DNA from: Acetobacterium sp.
GTDB lineage: Bacteria > Bacillota > Clostridia > Eubacteriales > Eubacteriaceae
Reading direction: 5' to 3'
Assembly (NCBI RefSeq): GCF_030652775.1
Contig: NZ_JAUSPS010000079.1
Location: 1-64,000 of the forward strand
Length of the DNA stretch: 64,000 nt
The position numbers and the translations under genes are program-made. The notes beneath the pieces are model-generated. The model made no database searches and was not told the DNA's origin. It worked only from the letters and a program-made list of their open reading frames with translations. Of this stretch, positions 8,795 to 16,114 are shown piece after piece. Numbering within the stretch: position 1 is the first letter of the stretch; each line of letters starts with the position of its first letter.

Positions 8795-9850
8795 ATGGAA
8801 AAGAAATTAAACTACACTGTCGATGAGCTCATTGATTTACATGTCTTACAGCAGTTTCAGGATAGTTTTGCCAAGGCTTTGGGGATGGCCAGCGTTTCGG
8901 TGGATAATGTCAAAGGGACTATCACCGAGCCTAGTAATTTTACGGACTTTTGTATGAAATACACGCGCGGTTCTGCTGAGGGCAACAAACGCTGCATCGC
9001 CTGTGATATCGAAGGCGGCAAGAAATCGGGCAACACTGGTAAACCGGCAGTGTATTCCTGTCATGCCGGGCTGGTCGATTTTGCGGCGCCGATCATCGTC
9101 AATGGGCAGCAGATTGGGGCGATTCTTGGCGGTCAGGTACTTGATGCGCCACCGGATGAGGATAAGTTTCGAAGAATTGCCCGGGAAATCGGTGTCGATG
9201 AAGAAGAGTATATTGCCGCCCTGCGTAAAATAACCATTGTTCCACGCGAAAAAATCAATGCGGCCGCTGATATGCTTTATGTTTTTGCCAACTCGATTTC
9301 AAAAATGGGTCATCACAACCGCTTGCTGGTTGATGAAACCGAAAACTTCCAGAATATTTCTGAAAATATGTTTGAAAATATCCGCGCTGTTACCGATGTC
9401 GTCAATAATTTCTCGGTGCAGATTGAAGCGTTAATCAAGGCTTCTGATGAGTTACTGGAGTCTTCGACCATTTCCAAGAACAAGGTTAAAGAAACGGATT
9501 CGATTCTTAAGTTTATCCGCGATGTGGCCACCCAGACCAATCTGCTGGGACTCAACGCCGCCATTGAAGCCACCCGGGCCGGAGAATTTGGCCGCGGCTT
9601 TAACGTCGTTGCCGACGAGGTTCGTAAACTGGCAGTAATGAGTGTAGATTCGGCTAAGAAGATTGAGAGCATCCTGGACAGCATTGTCGTGAGTATGAAC
9701 TCGGTGGAATCGCAGGCCGCCAAATCTTACAAGATCATTGGCGAACATCAAGCGGCGATGGGCGATATCACAGAAAAGTTGACGCTGCTCAATGAAATAT
9801 CCGATAAGTTGAAGGTTGAGATTAGTAATCTTAAAAATAGTCTATACTAG
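8795..9850 (+). CDS. Soluble PocR-domain chemotaxis-type signal transducer
   Basis: The 351-residue protein has no membrane segment. Residues ~10-180 form a PocR ligand-sensing domain: [27 protein letters not shown] and GAILGGQVL motifs, with a Cys/His set suited to metal or iron-sulfur binding. Residues ~190-350 form a short methyl-accepting-type signalling hairpin with the conserved tip ([17 protein letters not shown], then [12 protein letters not shown]). PocR domains are thought to bind small hydrocarbon derivatives such as diols, so it probably reports a metabolite to CheA in the cytoplasm. A strong RBS (AAGGAG) precedes the ATG. A terminator interrupted by a repeat follows. Confidence 0.8.
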   Translation: MEKKLNYTVDELIDLHVLQQFQDSFAKALGMASVSVDNVKGTITEPSNFTDFCMKYTRGSAEGNKRCIACDIEGGKKSGNTGKPAVYSCHAGLVDFAAPIIVNGQQIGAILGGQVLDAPPDEDKFRRIAREIGVDEEEYIAALRKITIVPREKINAAADMLYVFANSISKMGHHNRLLVDETENFQNISENMFENIRAVTDVVNNFSVQIEALIKASDELLESSTISKNKVKETDSILKFIRDVATQTNLLGLNAAIEATRAGEFGRGFNVVADEVRKLAVMSVDSAKKIESILDSIVVSMNSVESQAAKSYKIIGEHQAAMGDITEKLTLLNEISDKLKVEISNLKNSLY

Positions 9851-9859
9851 AATTTGCAA

Positions 9860-10042
9860 GGCGGGGGAACCCGGCTTGAGGTTGTCGATAAACTGCCGTA
9901 CCGACCAATTGTTAATCTGTTGTTCGCTGCGGAATCGGACAGGCTCTGCCGTGTCCGCTCCGATGCGTACAACATGATGTAACAATTGTCGGTACTGGGT
10001 TATCTTTTTGACAGTTTAGGTGGGTTACCCCGCCTTTTTTTT
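9860..10042 (+). terminator. Terminator with a palindromic repeat inserted in its loop
   Basis: GGCGGGGGAACCC (9860-9872) pairs with GGGTTACCCCGCC (10022-10034), followed by eight T. The arms lie 150 bp apart because a family 3 palindrome (9898-9995) occupies the loop. Since the insert is itself a near-perfect hairpin, the terminator stem can still close. Confidence 0.6.
9898..9995 (+). repeat. Family 3 palindromic repeat, copy A
   Basis: The ~98-bp palindrome runs from GTACCGACCAATTGTTA to TAACAATTGTCGGTAC, with an inner CGGACAGG/CCGTGTCCG stem. Further copies lie at 26553, 33552, 41150 and 55407. Confidence 0.85.
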
Positions 10043-10054
10043 ATGCAAAAAAGC

Positions 10055-10127
10055 GCACAGGGGGACAGTTCTTTTGTGCACCTTTATTAGATTTTTTGGT
10101 AAGCACAAGAAGAACCGTCCCCCTTTG
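10055..10127. repeat. REP-like element, family 1
   Basis: The arms GCACAGGGGGACAGTTCTTT and AAGAAGAACCGTCCCCCTTTG flank a short A/T-rich spacer. It lies just after the split terminator. Confidence 0.85.
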
Positions 10128-10219
10128 ATAAGTTCACGCTCTATCTTTAGGCATCTTTTTTGTTTCTTTTCCATTTTAATGGTGTAACACAATTTTGAAA
10201 AAGGAGGTTGAGTGATGAG

Positions 10220-10618
10220 ATGCAGATGATTTTAGATAGTTTGCCTAAGGTTTTTGCGGTGCTGGGATCGCTGGTGGGTTTTCTGTTGGGTGGCTTTGAC
10301 GGGTATTTGTATACCCTGGTGGGCTTTATCCTGATTGATTATCTCACCGGTCTGAGCCTGGCGGTGGCACGGCGGCAGCTATCGAGTGAAATTGGCTTTG
10401 TCGGAATTATGAAAAAAATGCTGATTCTGGTGATGGTGGCCATGGGTCACCTGTTGGATGAAAATCTGCTGGGCGGTGGTGCCACGATGCGCACCGCCGT
10501 GATTTTCTTTTATGCCGCCAATGAAGGGATCAGTATTACCGAAAATCTTGGGTGCCTGGGATTTCCGATGCCGGCTAAGTTGAAACAGGTCTTGGCGCAG
10601 TTAAAAGAGGATGAATGA
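10220..10618 (+). CDS. Phage-type holin (toxin secretion/lysis holin family)
   Basis: This small membrane protein (132 residues from the ATG at 10220) has three to four hydrophobic segments and the holin-4 family pattern: GFDGYLYTLVGFILIDYLTG, a charged loop (ARRQLSSEIG), KKMLILVMVAMGHLLD and FYAANEGISITEN. Such holins form membrane holes that let a wall hydrolase or toxin out. A TTG at 10208 touches the GGAGG, so the ATG at 10220, 12 bases after it, is the better start. It is followed by an M15 peptidase gene, the usual lysis-cassette partner. No other phage structural genes are near. Confidence 0.8.
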   Translation: MQMILDSLPKVFAVLGSLVGFLLGGFDGYLYTLVGFILIDYLTGLSLAVARRQLSSEIGFVGIMKKMLILVMVAMGHLLDENLLGGGATMRTAVIFFYAANEGISITENLGCLGFPMPAKLKQVLAQLKEDE

Positions 10619-10700
10619 GGGTGTATGACACAGGGACATTTCGAACATGACGTGGGGGACGTTTCGTTAGCCATATTGAGTTGCAGCGATGCCCGGGGGA

Positions 10701-10766
10701 TGACGTGGGGACACTTCCCTGTCATCCCAATGTGCTAACGGGTATAACGTCCCCGATTTATCCCCT
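10701..10766. repeat. REP-like palindrome, family 2 (with a partial copy before it)
   Basis: A full copy has arms TGACGTGGGGACACTTCC and ATAACGTCCCCGATTTATC. At 10625-10665 lies an incomplete copy with a GACACAGGGACATTTCG arm and a GTGGGGGACGTTTC segment. Confidence 0.65.
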
Positions 10767-10802
10767 ACCCTGTGTCTATTCCCACAATAAAAGGAGGAAA
10801 TG

Positions 10803-11156
10803 ATGTGTAGAAATGATGAACAGCTTACGGCGCATTTTAATCGGCAAGAGTTTATTTGCTGTTGTGAGGGACGTTACTGTGATGGGTTCCCGGCGGAAAT
10901 GAACCGCGAACTGGTGGGTCGGATGGAAGCTGTCCGGATGGTGCTGGGATCGCCAATTATTGTGACGTCCGGGGTTCGCTGTCCGATCCGAAATGAGGAA
11001 GTTGGGGGGATTCCCGACTCCCGGCACCTGGTTGGCGATGCGGCCGATTGTTATGCCCCGGGGATTGCGGTTTATGACCTGGCCGATGCCGCCATTGCGG
11101 CCGGGCTGGGGGTGATTGTTTATGAGGACGAGGGGTTTTGTCATTTGGAGCTTTAG
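10803..11156 (+). CDS. M15-family peptidase (endolysin-like D-Ala carboxypeptidase)
   Basis: The protein of about 117 residues matches the small Peptidase_M15_3 domain. SGVRCPIRN (about residues 56-64) precedes the zinc-binding SRHLVGDAAD motif (His and Asp ligands), and the final CHLEL supplies the last His. It would cleave peptidoglycan stem peptides. There is no signal peptide, which fits export through the holin encoded 180 bp upstream. Two adjacent ATG codons (10800 and 10803) follow GGAGG closely; the second gives better spacing. Two extra Cys-rich spots (ICCCEGRYC) in the N-terminal part are unusual and may form a disulfide or bind metal. Confidence 0.78.
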   Translation: MCRNDEQLTAHFNRQEFICCCEGRYCDGFPAEMNRELVGRMEAVRMVLGSPIIVTSGVRCPIRNEEVGGIPDSRHLVGDAADCYAPGIAVYDLADAAIAAGLGVIVYEDEGFCHLEL

Positions 11157-11161
11157 GAATC

Positions 11162-11238
11162 GCACAAGGGGACGGTTCTTTTGTGTCCATTTTTGGAGAA
11201 TAATTAGGTTAACACAAGAAAAACCGTCCCCTTTTGCT
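11162..11238. repeat. REP-like element, family 1
   Basis: Arms GCACAAGGGGACGGTTCTTT and AAGAAAAACCGTCCCCTTTTGC. It begins six bases after the peptidase stop. Confidence 0.85.
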
Positions 11239-11242
11239 TACA

Positions 11243-11280
11243 GCGATGCTCGCATGACAATGGGACATTTTGCTTTTCAT
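11243..11280. repeat. Partial family 2 palindrome (left arm)
   Basis: CGATGCTCGCATGACAATGG followed by GACATTTTGC corresponds to the left part of the family 2 copy at 10690-10720. No right arm follows. Confidence 0.45.
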
Positions 11281-11331
11281 GCTCTACCTAATTTTTTATG
11301 GCACCTTTTTCCGGGATGTTCCATTTATTAG

Positions 11332-11337
11332 TATAAT
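11332..11337 (+). promoter_or_regulatory. Possible -10 element before the DUF1659 gene
   Basis: TATAAT at 11332-11337 has no recognisable -35 box at 16-18 bp; the upstream bases read GGGATGTTCC. This could be a promoter for an alternative sigma factor. Confidence 0.3.
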
Positions 11338-11358
11338 CGATGAAAGGAGGTACACAAA

Positions 11359-11583
11359 ATGCCAGTAACAACAGATTTTATTAGTAATAAGCTGCAGGTT
11401 CGTTCGAACTATGGGATGGTGGATGGTAAGGAAGTGACTAAGTCTAAGACTTATGCAAATCTTAAAGCAACTGCCGGCAACGATGATATTTATGCTGTGG
11501 CTGAAGCACTTGCGGGTTTGCAGGCTCCAACCATGGAAGAAGTATTCAAAATTGAAACCACCCTATTGATTCCCGGTGTCTAG
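11359..11583 (+). CDS. DUF1659 family small protein
   Basis: The 74-residue protein has a VRSNYGMVDGKEVTKSKTY core followed by a helix (DDIYAVAEALAGLQ), which matches the DUF1659 family of Firmicutes. The function is unknown. A strong RBS (AAAGGAGG) precedes the ATG. A DUF2922 gene follows after 38 bp with its own GGAGG. The two families are usually found side by side, often near a sigma factor or a small YvrJ-type membrane protein. Here the holin/peptidase pair lies upstream and a sigma factor downstream. Confidence 0.75.
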   Translation: MPVTTDFISNKLQVRSNYGMVDGKEVTKSKTYANLKATAGNDDIYAVAEALAGLQAPTMEEVFKIETTLLIPGV

Positions 11584-11621
11584 CACACCGCCAAAATATT
11601 AAAGAAAGGAGGTAAAAAAAT

Positions 11622-11846
11622 ATGGCAGAAATTAAGGCAGCCATGGTCTTTCAACGGGCTGATGGTAAAAACGCAACGATTTCGGTGTCGGATGCTGATC
11701 CGGCGGTGACTCAGGCTGAACTGAACACGGCAATGGATAATATCCTGGCCCGGAATGTGTTTGCTCCCGATAACAGTGGACTGGTGAAAAAGGTCAGCGG
11801 AAAGCTGATTAGCACCACCACCCAGGATTTTGTGATGACGGTGTAG
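11622..11846 (+). CDS. DUF2922 family small protein
   Basis: The 74-residue protein shows the DUF2922 pattern: an F-x-x-x-D/A-G-K start (VFQRADGKNATISV), a helix with TQAELNTAMDNIL, and an LVKKVSGKLIST strand near the end. The function is not known. It is cotranscribed with the DUF1659 gene and followed at once by a strong terminator. Its equal length to the partner (74 residues) and the pairing suggest they act together, which is inference. Confidence 0.75.
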   Translation: MAEIKAAMVFQRADGKNATISVSDADPAVTQAELNTAMDNILARNVFAPDNSGLVKKVSGKLISTTTQDFVMTV

Positions 11847-11851
11847 ATGGT

Positions 11852-11880
11852 GAGGCGGGGGGTAACCCCCGCTTTTTTTT
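11852..11880 (+). terminator. Rho-independent terminator
   Basis: GCGGGGG-GTAA-CCCCCGC is followed by eight T, six bases after the DUF2922 stop codon. Confidence 0.85.
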
Positions 11881-11903
11881 ATGCGCAAGGTGGACTTATT
11901 CAC

Positions 11904-11979
11904 GCACAGGGGGACAGTTCTTTTGTGCACTTTTATCATATTTTTTTGGTAAGCACATGAAGAACCGTCCCCCTTTGCT
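11904..11979. repeat. REP-like element, family 1
   Basis: Arms GCACAGGGGGACAGTTCTTT and GAAGAACCGTCCCCCTTTGC. Confidence 0.85.
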
Positions 11980-12022
11980 CTCACCTGCGCTTACTCTGTT
12001 TGAACGTTTGTTCGTAAAATGG

Positions 12023-12051
12023 TTGATAATTGGATTTGATTGTTGTATAAT
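12023..12051 (+). promoter_or_regulatory. Promoter of the sigma-factor gene
   Basis: TTGATA (12023-12028), 17 bp, then TATAAT (12046-12051). A start near 12058 gives a leader of about 38 nt. Confidence 0.75.
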
Positions 12052-12095
12052 GAGCATGCGAACTGATGTTCTATTTTATTGAAAGAGGTGACAAT

Positions 12096-12674
12096 ATGGA
12101 AAATAATGAAATGATTCTTTTGGTTCGGGGTGCCCGGCAGCGGGATCCCCGGTGTCAATTGGCTTTGATTGAAAGCTTCAGGCCTTTGATGCTTTCGATG
12201 ATTCGCCGTTATGTATATGAAACGGATGCCGTTGATGACTACTTGAGCGAAGCAGCGATTGTCCTGCTCAATGCCGTGGCAGGTTTTAATGAAAATCTCG
12301 GGGTTCCCTTTTCCGGCTATTTGAAAAAGGAATTATTTTATTATTTTGTCAATGTCGCCAAGGTTCATCAGAACGTCGCCTCGCTGAACTCAGCAACTGG
12401 CGATGGTGACGCTTTTTCACTGCTCGATACTCTGGCGGATGCCGCAGATATTGAAGGTGATTACGTCCGGGCTGAAGACTTGTCGGCTTTGCAGATGTAT
12501 CTGCCCCAGCTGCGGGAACGACAGCGCTGGATTATTGCCGAACATTATGTCAAGAACCGCAGTTTCCGGGAGATTGCTGACAGTATTGGGGTCAGCTCCA
12601 ACAGCCTGGTCAAACTGCATCGCCGGGCGATTGCTGACTTGCGCACGTATTTTGGATTGGATCTGGTGAATTAA
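12096..12674 (+). CDS. Small sigma-70-family sigma factor
   Basis: The protein is 192 residues from the ATG at 12096, which follows GAGGTG; an ATG at 12066 lacks a ribosome site. Region 2 is in the first half (LMLSMIRRYVYETDAVDDYLSEAAIVLLNA). Region 4 is at about 130-185 (ERQRWIIAEHYVKN, then FREIADSIGVSSNSLVKLHRRA, a helix-turn-helix). The layout resembles the small sigma factors that control holin-linked secretion or phage-like genes (TcdR/UviA type). It has its own canonical promoter and terminator. Targets are unknown; the upstream holin, peptidase and DUF genes are the natural guess, but this is inference. Confidence 0.75.
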   Translation: MENNEMILLVRGARQRDPRCQLALIESFRPLMLSMIRRYVYETDAVDDYLSEAAIVLLNAVAGFNENLGVPFSGYLKKELFYYFVNVAKVHQNVASLNSATGDGDAFSLLDTLADAADIEGDYVRAEDLSALQMYLPQLRERQRWIIAEHYVKNRSFREIADSIGVSSNSLVKLHRRAIADLRTYFGLDLVN

Positions 12675-12675
12675 A

Positions 12676-12722
12676 AAAAGAGCCAGACAGACGAATTGCA
12701 TCGGCTGTCTGGCTCTTTTTTG
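12676..12722 (+). terminator. Rho-independent terminator
   Basis: AAAGAGCCAGACAG pairs with CTGTCTGGCTCTTT, followed by T. The A-run before the stem makes it potentially bidirectional. Confidence 0.9.
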
Positions 12723-12730
12723 TGCGCACC

Positions 12731-12806
12731 GCACGAGGGGACGGTTCTTTTGTGTCCTCTTATTGAAACAAATTTGGATGACACAAGAAAAACCGTCCCC
12801 TAGTGC
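12731..12806. repeat. REP-like element, family 1
   Basis: Arms GCACGAGGGGACGGTTCTTT and AAGAAAAACCGTCCCCTAGTGC. It lies between convergent genes. Confidence 0.85.
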
Positions 12807-12822
12807 TCACGTTTTTCATGCC

Positions 12823-13839
12823 CTACCGTTGTTTGAGGTCGGCGGCGATCTGGTTGAGTTTTTTGAGGCGGTGATAGACGCCGGACTTTCCGACCGGGGG
12901 ATCCAGGCGTTCGCCCAGCTCTTTAATGCTAGCATCAGGATAGTTAAGTCGCAATTCGGCAATGTCATAGAGATTTCGGGGCAGATTCTTTAAGCCCAGC
13001 TGCTCTTTAATCAGCATAATATCGGCGACCTGATCGTAAGAGGCAACAATGGTTTTGTTGAGATTGGCCGTTTCGCAATTAACCTGACGGTTGACGTCGT
13101 TGCGCATTTCTTTGACAATCCGGATGTTTTCCATTTCCAGCAGTCCGCGATGGGCACCAATGACGCTGAGAAAATCGGCGACGCTGCTCCCTTCTTTGAG
13201 GTAGAGCACCCAATGGGCTTTTCGGTGAATCAGATTTGATTTGATGTCAAAATCATCGAGAATCGTTTTGATGCTTTGCAGATAAGCACATTGTTCAGAA
13301 CCTGTCGCCGGACTGCGTTCAATTTTTTTTTCGATTTTTTTATTTGCTAAAGGGGTCTTCTTTCCGACCAATTCTAAATGGTAGGTTTTTTCGGGATTGG
13401 ATACGGATCCACATCCCAAAAAGGCACCGCGAATATAGGCTTTTGTCTGATTGGCCTGTTTTATGAATTGATCCGGCACCTGGTTGGCAAAAAAAGCCTG
13501 ACCATTGGTATTATAAGTCAGGATTTGACAGTCTTCCAAGATTATTTTTGCCGTCCACGGTTCTTCAACCACCACCCGGTAGGCCCGGTGTTCTTTGAAT
13601 TTTCTGGTTTTTTCTATTTTTATTTTTGGTTTAATATTGTACAGCGTTTTCAAGAGCTGATAGCATCTGGCCGCCACCGCGGGGTTTTCGGTTTTGATGC
13701 TGATCGCCATGGCACCTTTTTCATCGACGGAGATGGTCGCCACGGATCCGATCATCCCGGACAGTTCGGCCCGCTGACAGGCTTTGGAACCGAAGGGAAG
13801 CTTGGAAAGATCTTTTTTTAAAATAGCTGAAAATGTCAT
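12823..13839 (-). CDS. whiA: DNA-binding protein WhiA
   Basis: The 338-residue protein matches WhiA, a conserved Gram-positive regulator linked to cell division. An N-terminal LAGLIDADG-like fold (CQRAELSGMIG near residue 22, AYIRGAFLGCGSVS near 137) is joined to a C-terminal helix-turn-helix (NYPDASIKELGERLDPPVGKSGVYHRLKKL). It is the last gene of the murB-PHP-rapZ-yvcK-whiA group and follows yvcK with a REP-like element between. The length is normal for the family. Confidence 0.93.
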   Translation of the reverse strand: MTFSAILKKDLSKLPFGSKACQRAELSGMIGSVATISVDEKGAMAISIKTENPAVAARCYQLLKTLYNIKPKIKIEKTRKFKEHRAYRVVVEEPWTAKIILEDCQILTYNTNGQAFFANQVPDQFIKQANQTKAYIRGAFLGCGSVSNPEKTYHLELVGKKTPLANKKIEKKIERSPATGSEQCAYLQSIKTILDDFDIKSNLIHRKAHWVLYLKEGSSVADFLSVIGAHRGLLEMENIRIVKEMRNDVNRQVNCETANLNKTIVASYDQVADIMLIKEQLGLKNLPRNLYDIAELRLNYPDASIKELGERLDPPVGKSGVYHRLKKLNQIAADLKQR

Positions 13840-13864
13840 GGCGGCTCCTTTCTTTTCAGGTGTC

Positions 13865-13939
13865 GCACAAGGGGACAGTTCTTTTGTGCACTTTTGTTGA
13901 AATATTCAGGAAAGCACAAGAAAAACCGTCCCCTTGTGC
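13865..13939. repeat. REP-like element, family 1
   Basis: Arms GCACAAGGGGACAGTTCTTT and AAGAAAAACCGTCCCCTTGTGC. It sits between whiA and yvcK, genes that normally nearly touch. Confidence 0.87.
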
Positions 13940-13940
13940 T

Positions 13941-14951
13941 TTATTTCATATAGGTTTCGAAGATGCGGCGCGCCAGGAGATCGGCGTCGTGACGGACAAA
14001 ACCGTTTTCCATGACGACATAGTCGTCCAGGATGTACTCATATTGTTCGATGGGGCTTTTTGTTTCAACCACGGTGGACTCGCATTTTTGATATTTTTCT
14101 TCGATACTTTTAGGCAGATTGCCGATATTGGCCACCACATAATCGAAGATTCGGCCTTCTGCCTGATCGAGGTGGCCTTCAATCGCCCGGATATGATCCT
14201 CCTGGGAATAGCCGTCGGTTTCTCCAGGTTGCGTCATGATGTTGCAGATGTAGAAACGACTGGCGCGACTGTCAAAAATAGCTCTGGCCACATCCTTCAC
14301 CAACAGGTTGGGAATCACACTGGTATAGAGGCTACCGGGGCCGAGAACAATCATATCGGCATTTTTGATCGCTTCGATGGTTTCCGGCAGCGGTTTGGTG
14401 TCATCCTGTTTTAAAAATATCTGGGTGATCGGGCTTTTTTGTGCCAAAGCCGCCAGGGGAATGGATGATTCGCCTTCAATGATTTCGCCATTTTTCAGGG
14501 TTGCCATCAGCACCATCGGGGACAGGGTGACGGGCAGCACTTCCCCTTTAATTTGGAGTACGTCAGAAGTCCGTCGGACAGCGTCATAAAAATCATGGCT
14601 GATGCCGTTCATGGCCGCCAGAAAGAGATTCCCAAAGCTCTGGCCTGCCATGGGGCCGCCGGGAAAACGATAATTAAAGAGCTCCTGCATAACATTCTCG
14701 TCGTCAGCCAGAGCTAGTATACAGCTTCTGATATCGCCTGGGGGGAGGATGCCCAGTTCTTCTCGCAGTTTGCCAGAGCCGCCGCCGTCATCACCGACGG
14801 TGACGATGGCGGTGAGATTATCGGTATATTTTTTTAAACCCCGAAGGATGACCGATAAACCGGTGCCGCCGCCAATGGCAACGACCTTTGGGTTTCTCAC
14901 TTTTACGATATCTTTCAAAGTAAACTCCCTTATATATTCTTTCATATCCAT
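13941..14951 (-). CDS. yvcK: YvcK family (CofD-like) gluconeogenesis/morphology factor
   Basis: The 336-residue protein has the nucleotide-binding AIGGGTGLSVILRGLK segment at about residues 26-41 and the TVGDDGGGSGKLREELG and PPGDIRSCILAL motifs typical of the YvcK/CofD fold. In Bacillus, YvcK binds UDP-sugars and is needed for cell shape on gluconeogenic substrates, which would matter in an autotroph. A YvcK-type LGPGSLYTSVIPNLLV block follows near 215. Codons from 14951 add a short N-terminal tail (MDMKEYIREF), so the exact start is less sure. Confidence 0.9.
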   Translation of the reverse strand: MDMKEYIREFTLKDIVKVRNPKVVAIGGGTGLSVILRGLKKYTDNLTAIVTVGDDGGGSGKLREELGILPPGDIRSCILALADDENVMQELFNYRFPGGPMAGQSFGNLFLAAMNGISHDFYDAVRRTSDVLQIKGEVLPVTLSPMVLMATLKNGEIIEGESSIPLAALAQKSPITQIFLKQDDTKPLPETIEAIKNADMIVLGPGSLYTSVIPNLLVKDVARAIFDSRASRFYICNIMTQPGETDGYSQEDHIRAIEGHLDQAEGRIFDYVVANIGNLPKSIEEKYQKCESTVVETKSPIEQYEYILDDYVVMENGFVRHDADLLARRIFETYMK

Positions 14952-14997
14952 GGAATCACATCCTTTATCTATGTTCTTTGGTTTATTAAGTGCCGTC

Positions 14998-15126
14998 GCA
15001 CATGGGGACGGCGCACATGGGGACGGTTCTTTTGTGCTCTTTTATTGAAATATTTTAGAAAGCACAAGAAAAACCGTCCCCTTGTGCTTTGTTCTATGCC
15101 CTACAAGAAAAACCGTCCCCTTGTGC
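14998..15126. repeat. REP-like element, family 1, with extra partial arms
   Basis: The core copy lies at about 15013-15088. A duplicated left tip (GCACATGGGGACG at 14998-15010) and an extra right arm (ACAAGAAAAACCGTCCCC at 15102-15119, then TTGTGC) extend it on both sides. Confidence 0.85.
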
Positions 15127-15132
15127 TCTACC

Positions 15133-16005
15133 TTAGTGGTCGAGGCGGTTTTTTTTGATGTCCCGGTGTTTGAGGGCGGTTTCATAGCCTTTTTCTTTGA
15201 GGGCTTTGTTTAAAAGACAGGCATAGGTGACCGAGCGATGCTGGCCACCGGTGCAGCCGATGGCAATTTCAATGGTATTTTTGGACACCTTGGCAAATTG
15301 GGGAATCACAAATTCCACCAAATCCAGCAGTTTGTCATAAAAGATCCGGGCTTCCTGAAAGGACATCACGTAGTCTCTGACCGGCTGATCTTCGCCGGTT
15401 AAATTTCTCAGTTCCTGTTTATAAAAGGGATTGGGCAGAAAACGGACGTCAAAAACAAAATCGGCGCCCATCGGGCTGGCATATTTAAAACCAAAGGAAT
15501 ATATTTTTACTTTTGGTTTGCTATGATCCCGGTCGACTTTAAGTATTTTTTCCAACTGTTGTTTAAGTTCTCTGACTTTTATTTCGGAGGTGTCGATCAC
15601 TTCATCGGCTATTTCTCTGTAGTGTTCCAGGCTTTTTCGTTCCTGCTGGATCGCTTCGAGCAGATTGCCGGAGGAATGCGTCAACGGATGATCTCGTCGG
15701 GTCTCCTGATACCGGGATACTAGCACCTCGTCGCGGGCATCTAAAAAGATCAGTTTGATATCATCCTTGGCGGCCTTGTATTCGGTCAGGGGCGTATCTT
15801 TGCCATCCAGAAACACATCGCCGCGGACATCGGTTACCAGGGCTATTTTTTCTATTTCAGTAGCGGATTGCTGACAGAGATTGATGAACGTCACAATCAG
15901 TTGCGGCGGGATGTTATCGACGCAAAAATAACCCAGATCTTCGAGGATTTGGATCGCCTGGGATTTTCCTGCTCCGGACATGCCGGTGATGATGATGATT
16001 TTCAT
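15133..16005 (-). CDS. rapZ: RapZ/YvcJ nucleotide-binding protein
   Basis: The 290-residue protein starts MKIIIITGMSGAGKSQA, a Walker A P-loop at about residues 8-15. It has the VTDVRGD motif (Walker B region, about 58-64), the FKYASPMGADFVFDVRFLPNP block and the C-terminal IGCTGGQHRSV motif. RapZ proteins hydrolyse nucleotides and, in enteric bacteria, guide RNase E to a small RNA; in Firmicutes YvcJ affects competence. It lies between yvcK and the PHP gene, as in other clostridia, but a REP-like element fills each flanking gap. Confidence 0.93.
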   Translation of the reverse strand: MKIIIITGMSGAGKSQAIQILEDLGYFCVDNIPPQLIVTFINLCQQSATEIEKIALVTDVRGDVFLDGKDTPLTEYKAAKDDIKLIFLDARDEVLVSRYQETRRDHPLTHSSGNLLEAIQQERKSLEHYREIADEVIDTSEIKVRELKQQLEKILKVDRDHSKPKVKIYSFGFKYASPMGADFVFDVRFLPNPFYKQELRNLTGEDQPVRDYVMSFQEARIFYDKLLDLVEFVIPQFAKVSKNTIEIAIGCTGGQHRSVTYACLLNKALKEKGYETALKHRDIKKNRLDH

Positions 16006-16036
16006 GGGGATCTCCTTTGCTTCTATGCGATGGGAC

Positions 16037-16111
16037 GCACAAGGGGACGGTTCTTTTGTGCTCTTTTATTGAAATACCTTAGAAAGCACAAGAAAAACCG
16101 TCCCCCTGTGC
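16037..16111. repeat. REP-like element, family 1
   Basis: Arms GCACAAGGGGACGGTTCTTT and AAGAAAAACCGTCCCCCTGTGC. It ends just before the PHP gene stop. Confidence 0.87.
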
Positions 16112-16114
16112 TCC

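Noticed and set aside
12066-12095. Upstream ATG of the small sigma factor
   Set aside because: It has no ribosome site and lies only a few bases from the predicted transcription start; ATG 12096 follows GAGGTG.
10220-12674. A prophage remnant
   Set aside because: Only a holin and a peptidase are phage-like; there are no integrase, capsid, tail or att sites, so a domesticated module is more likely.
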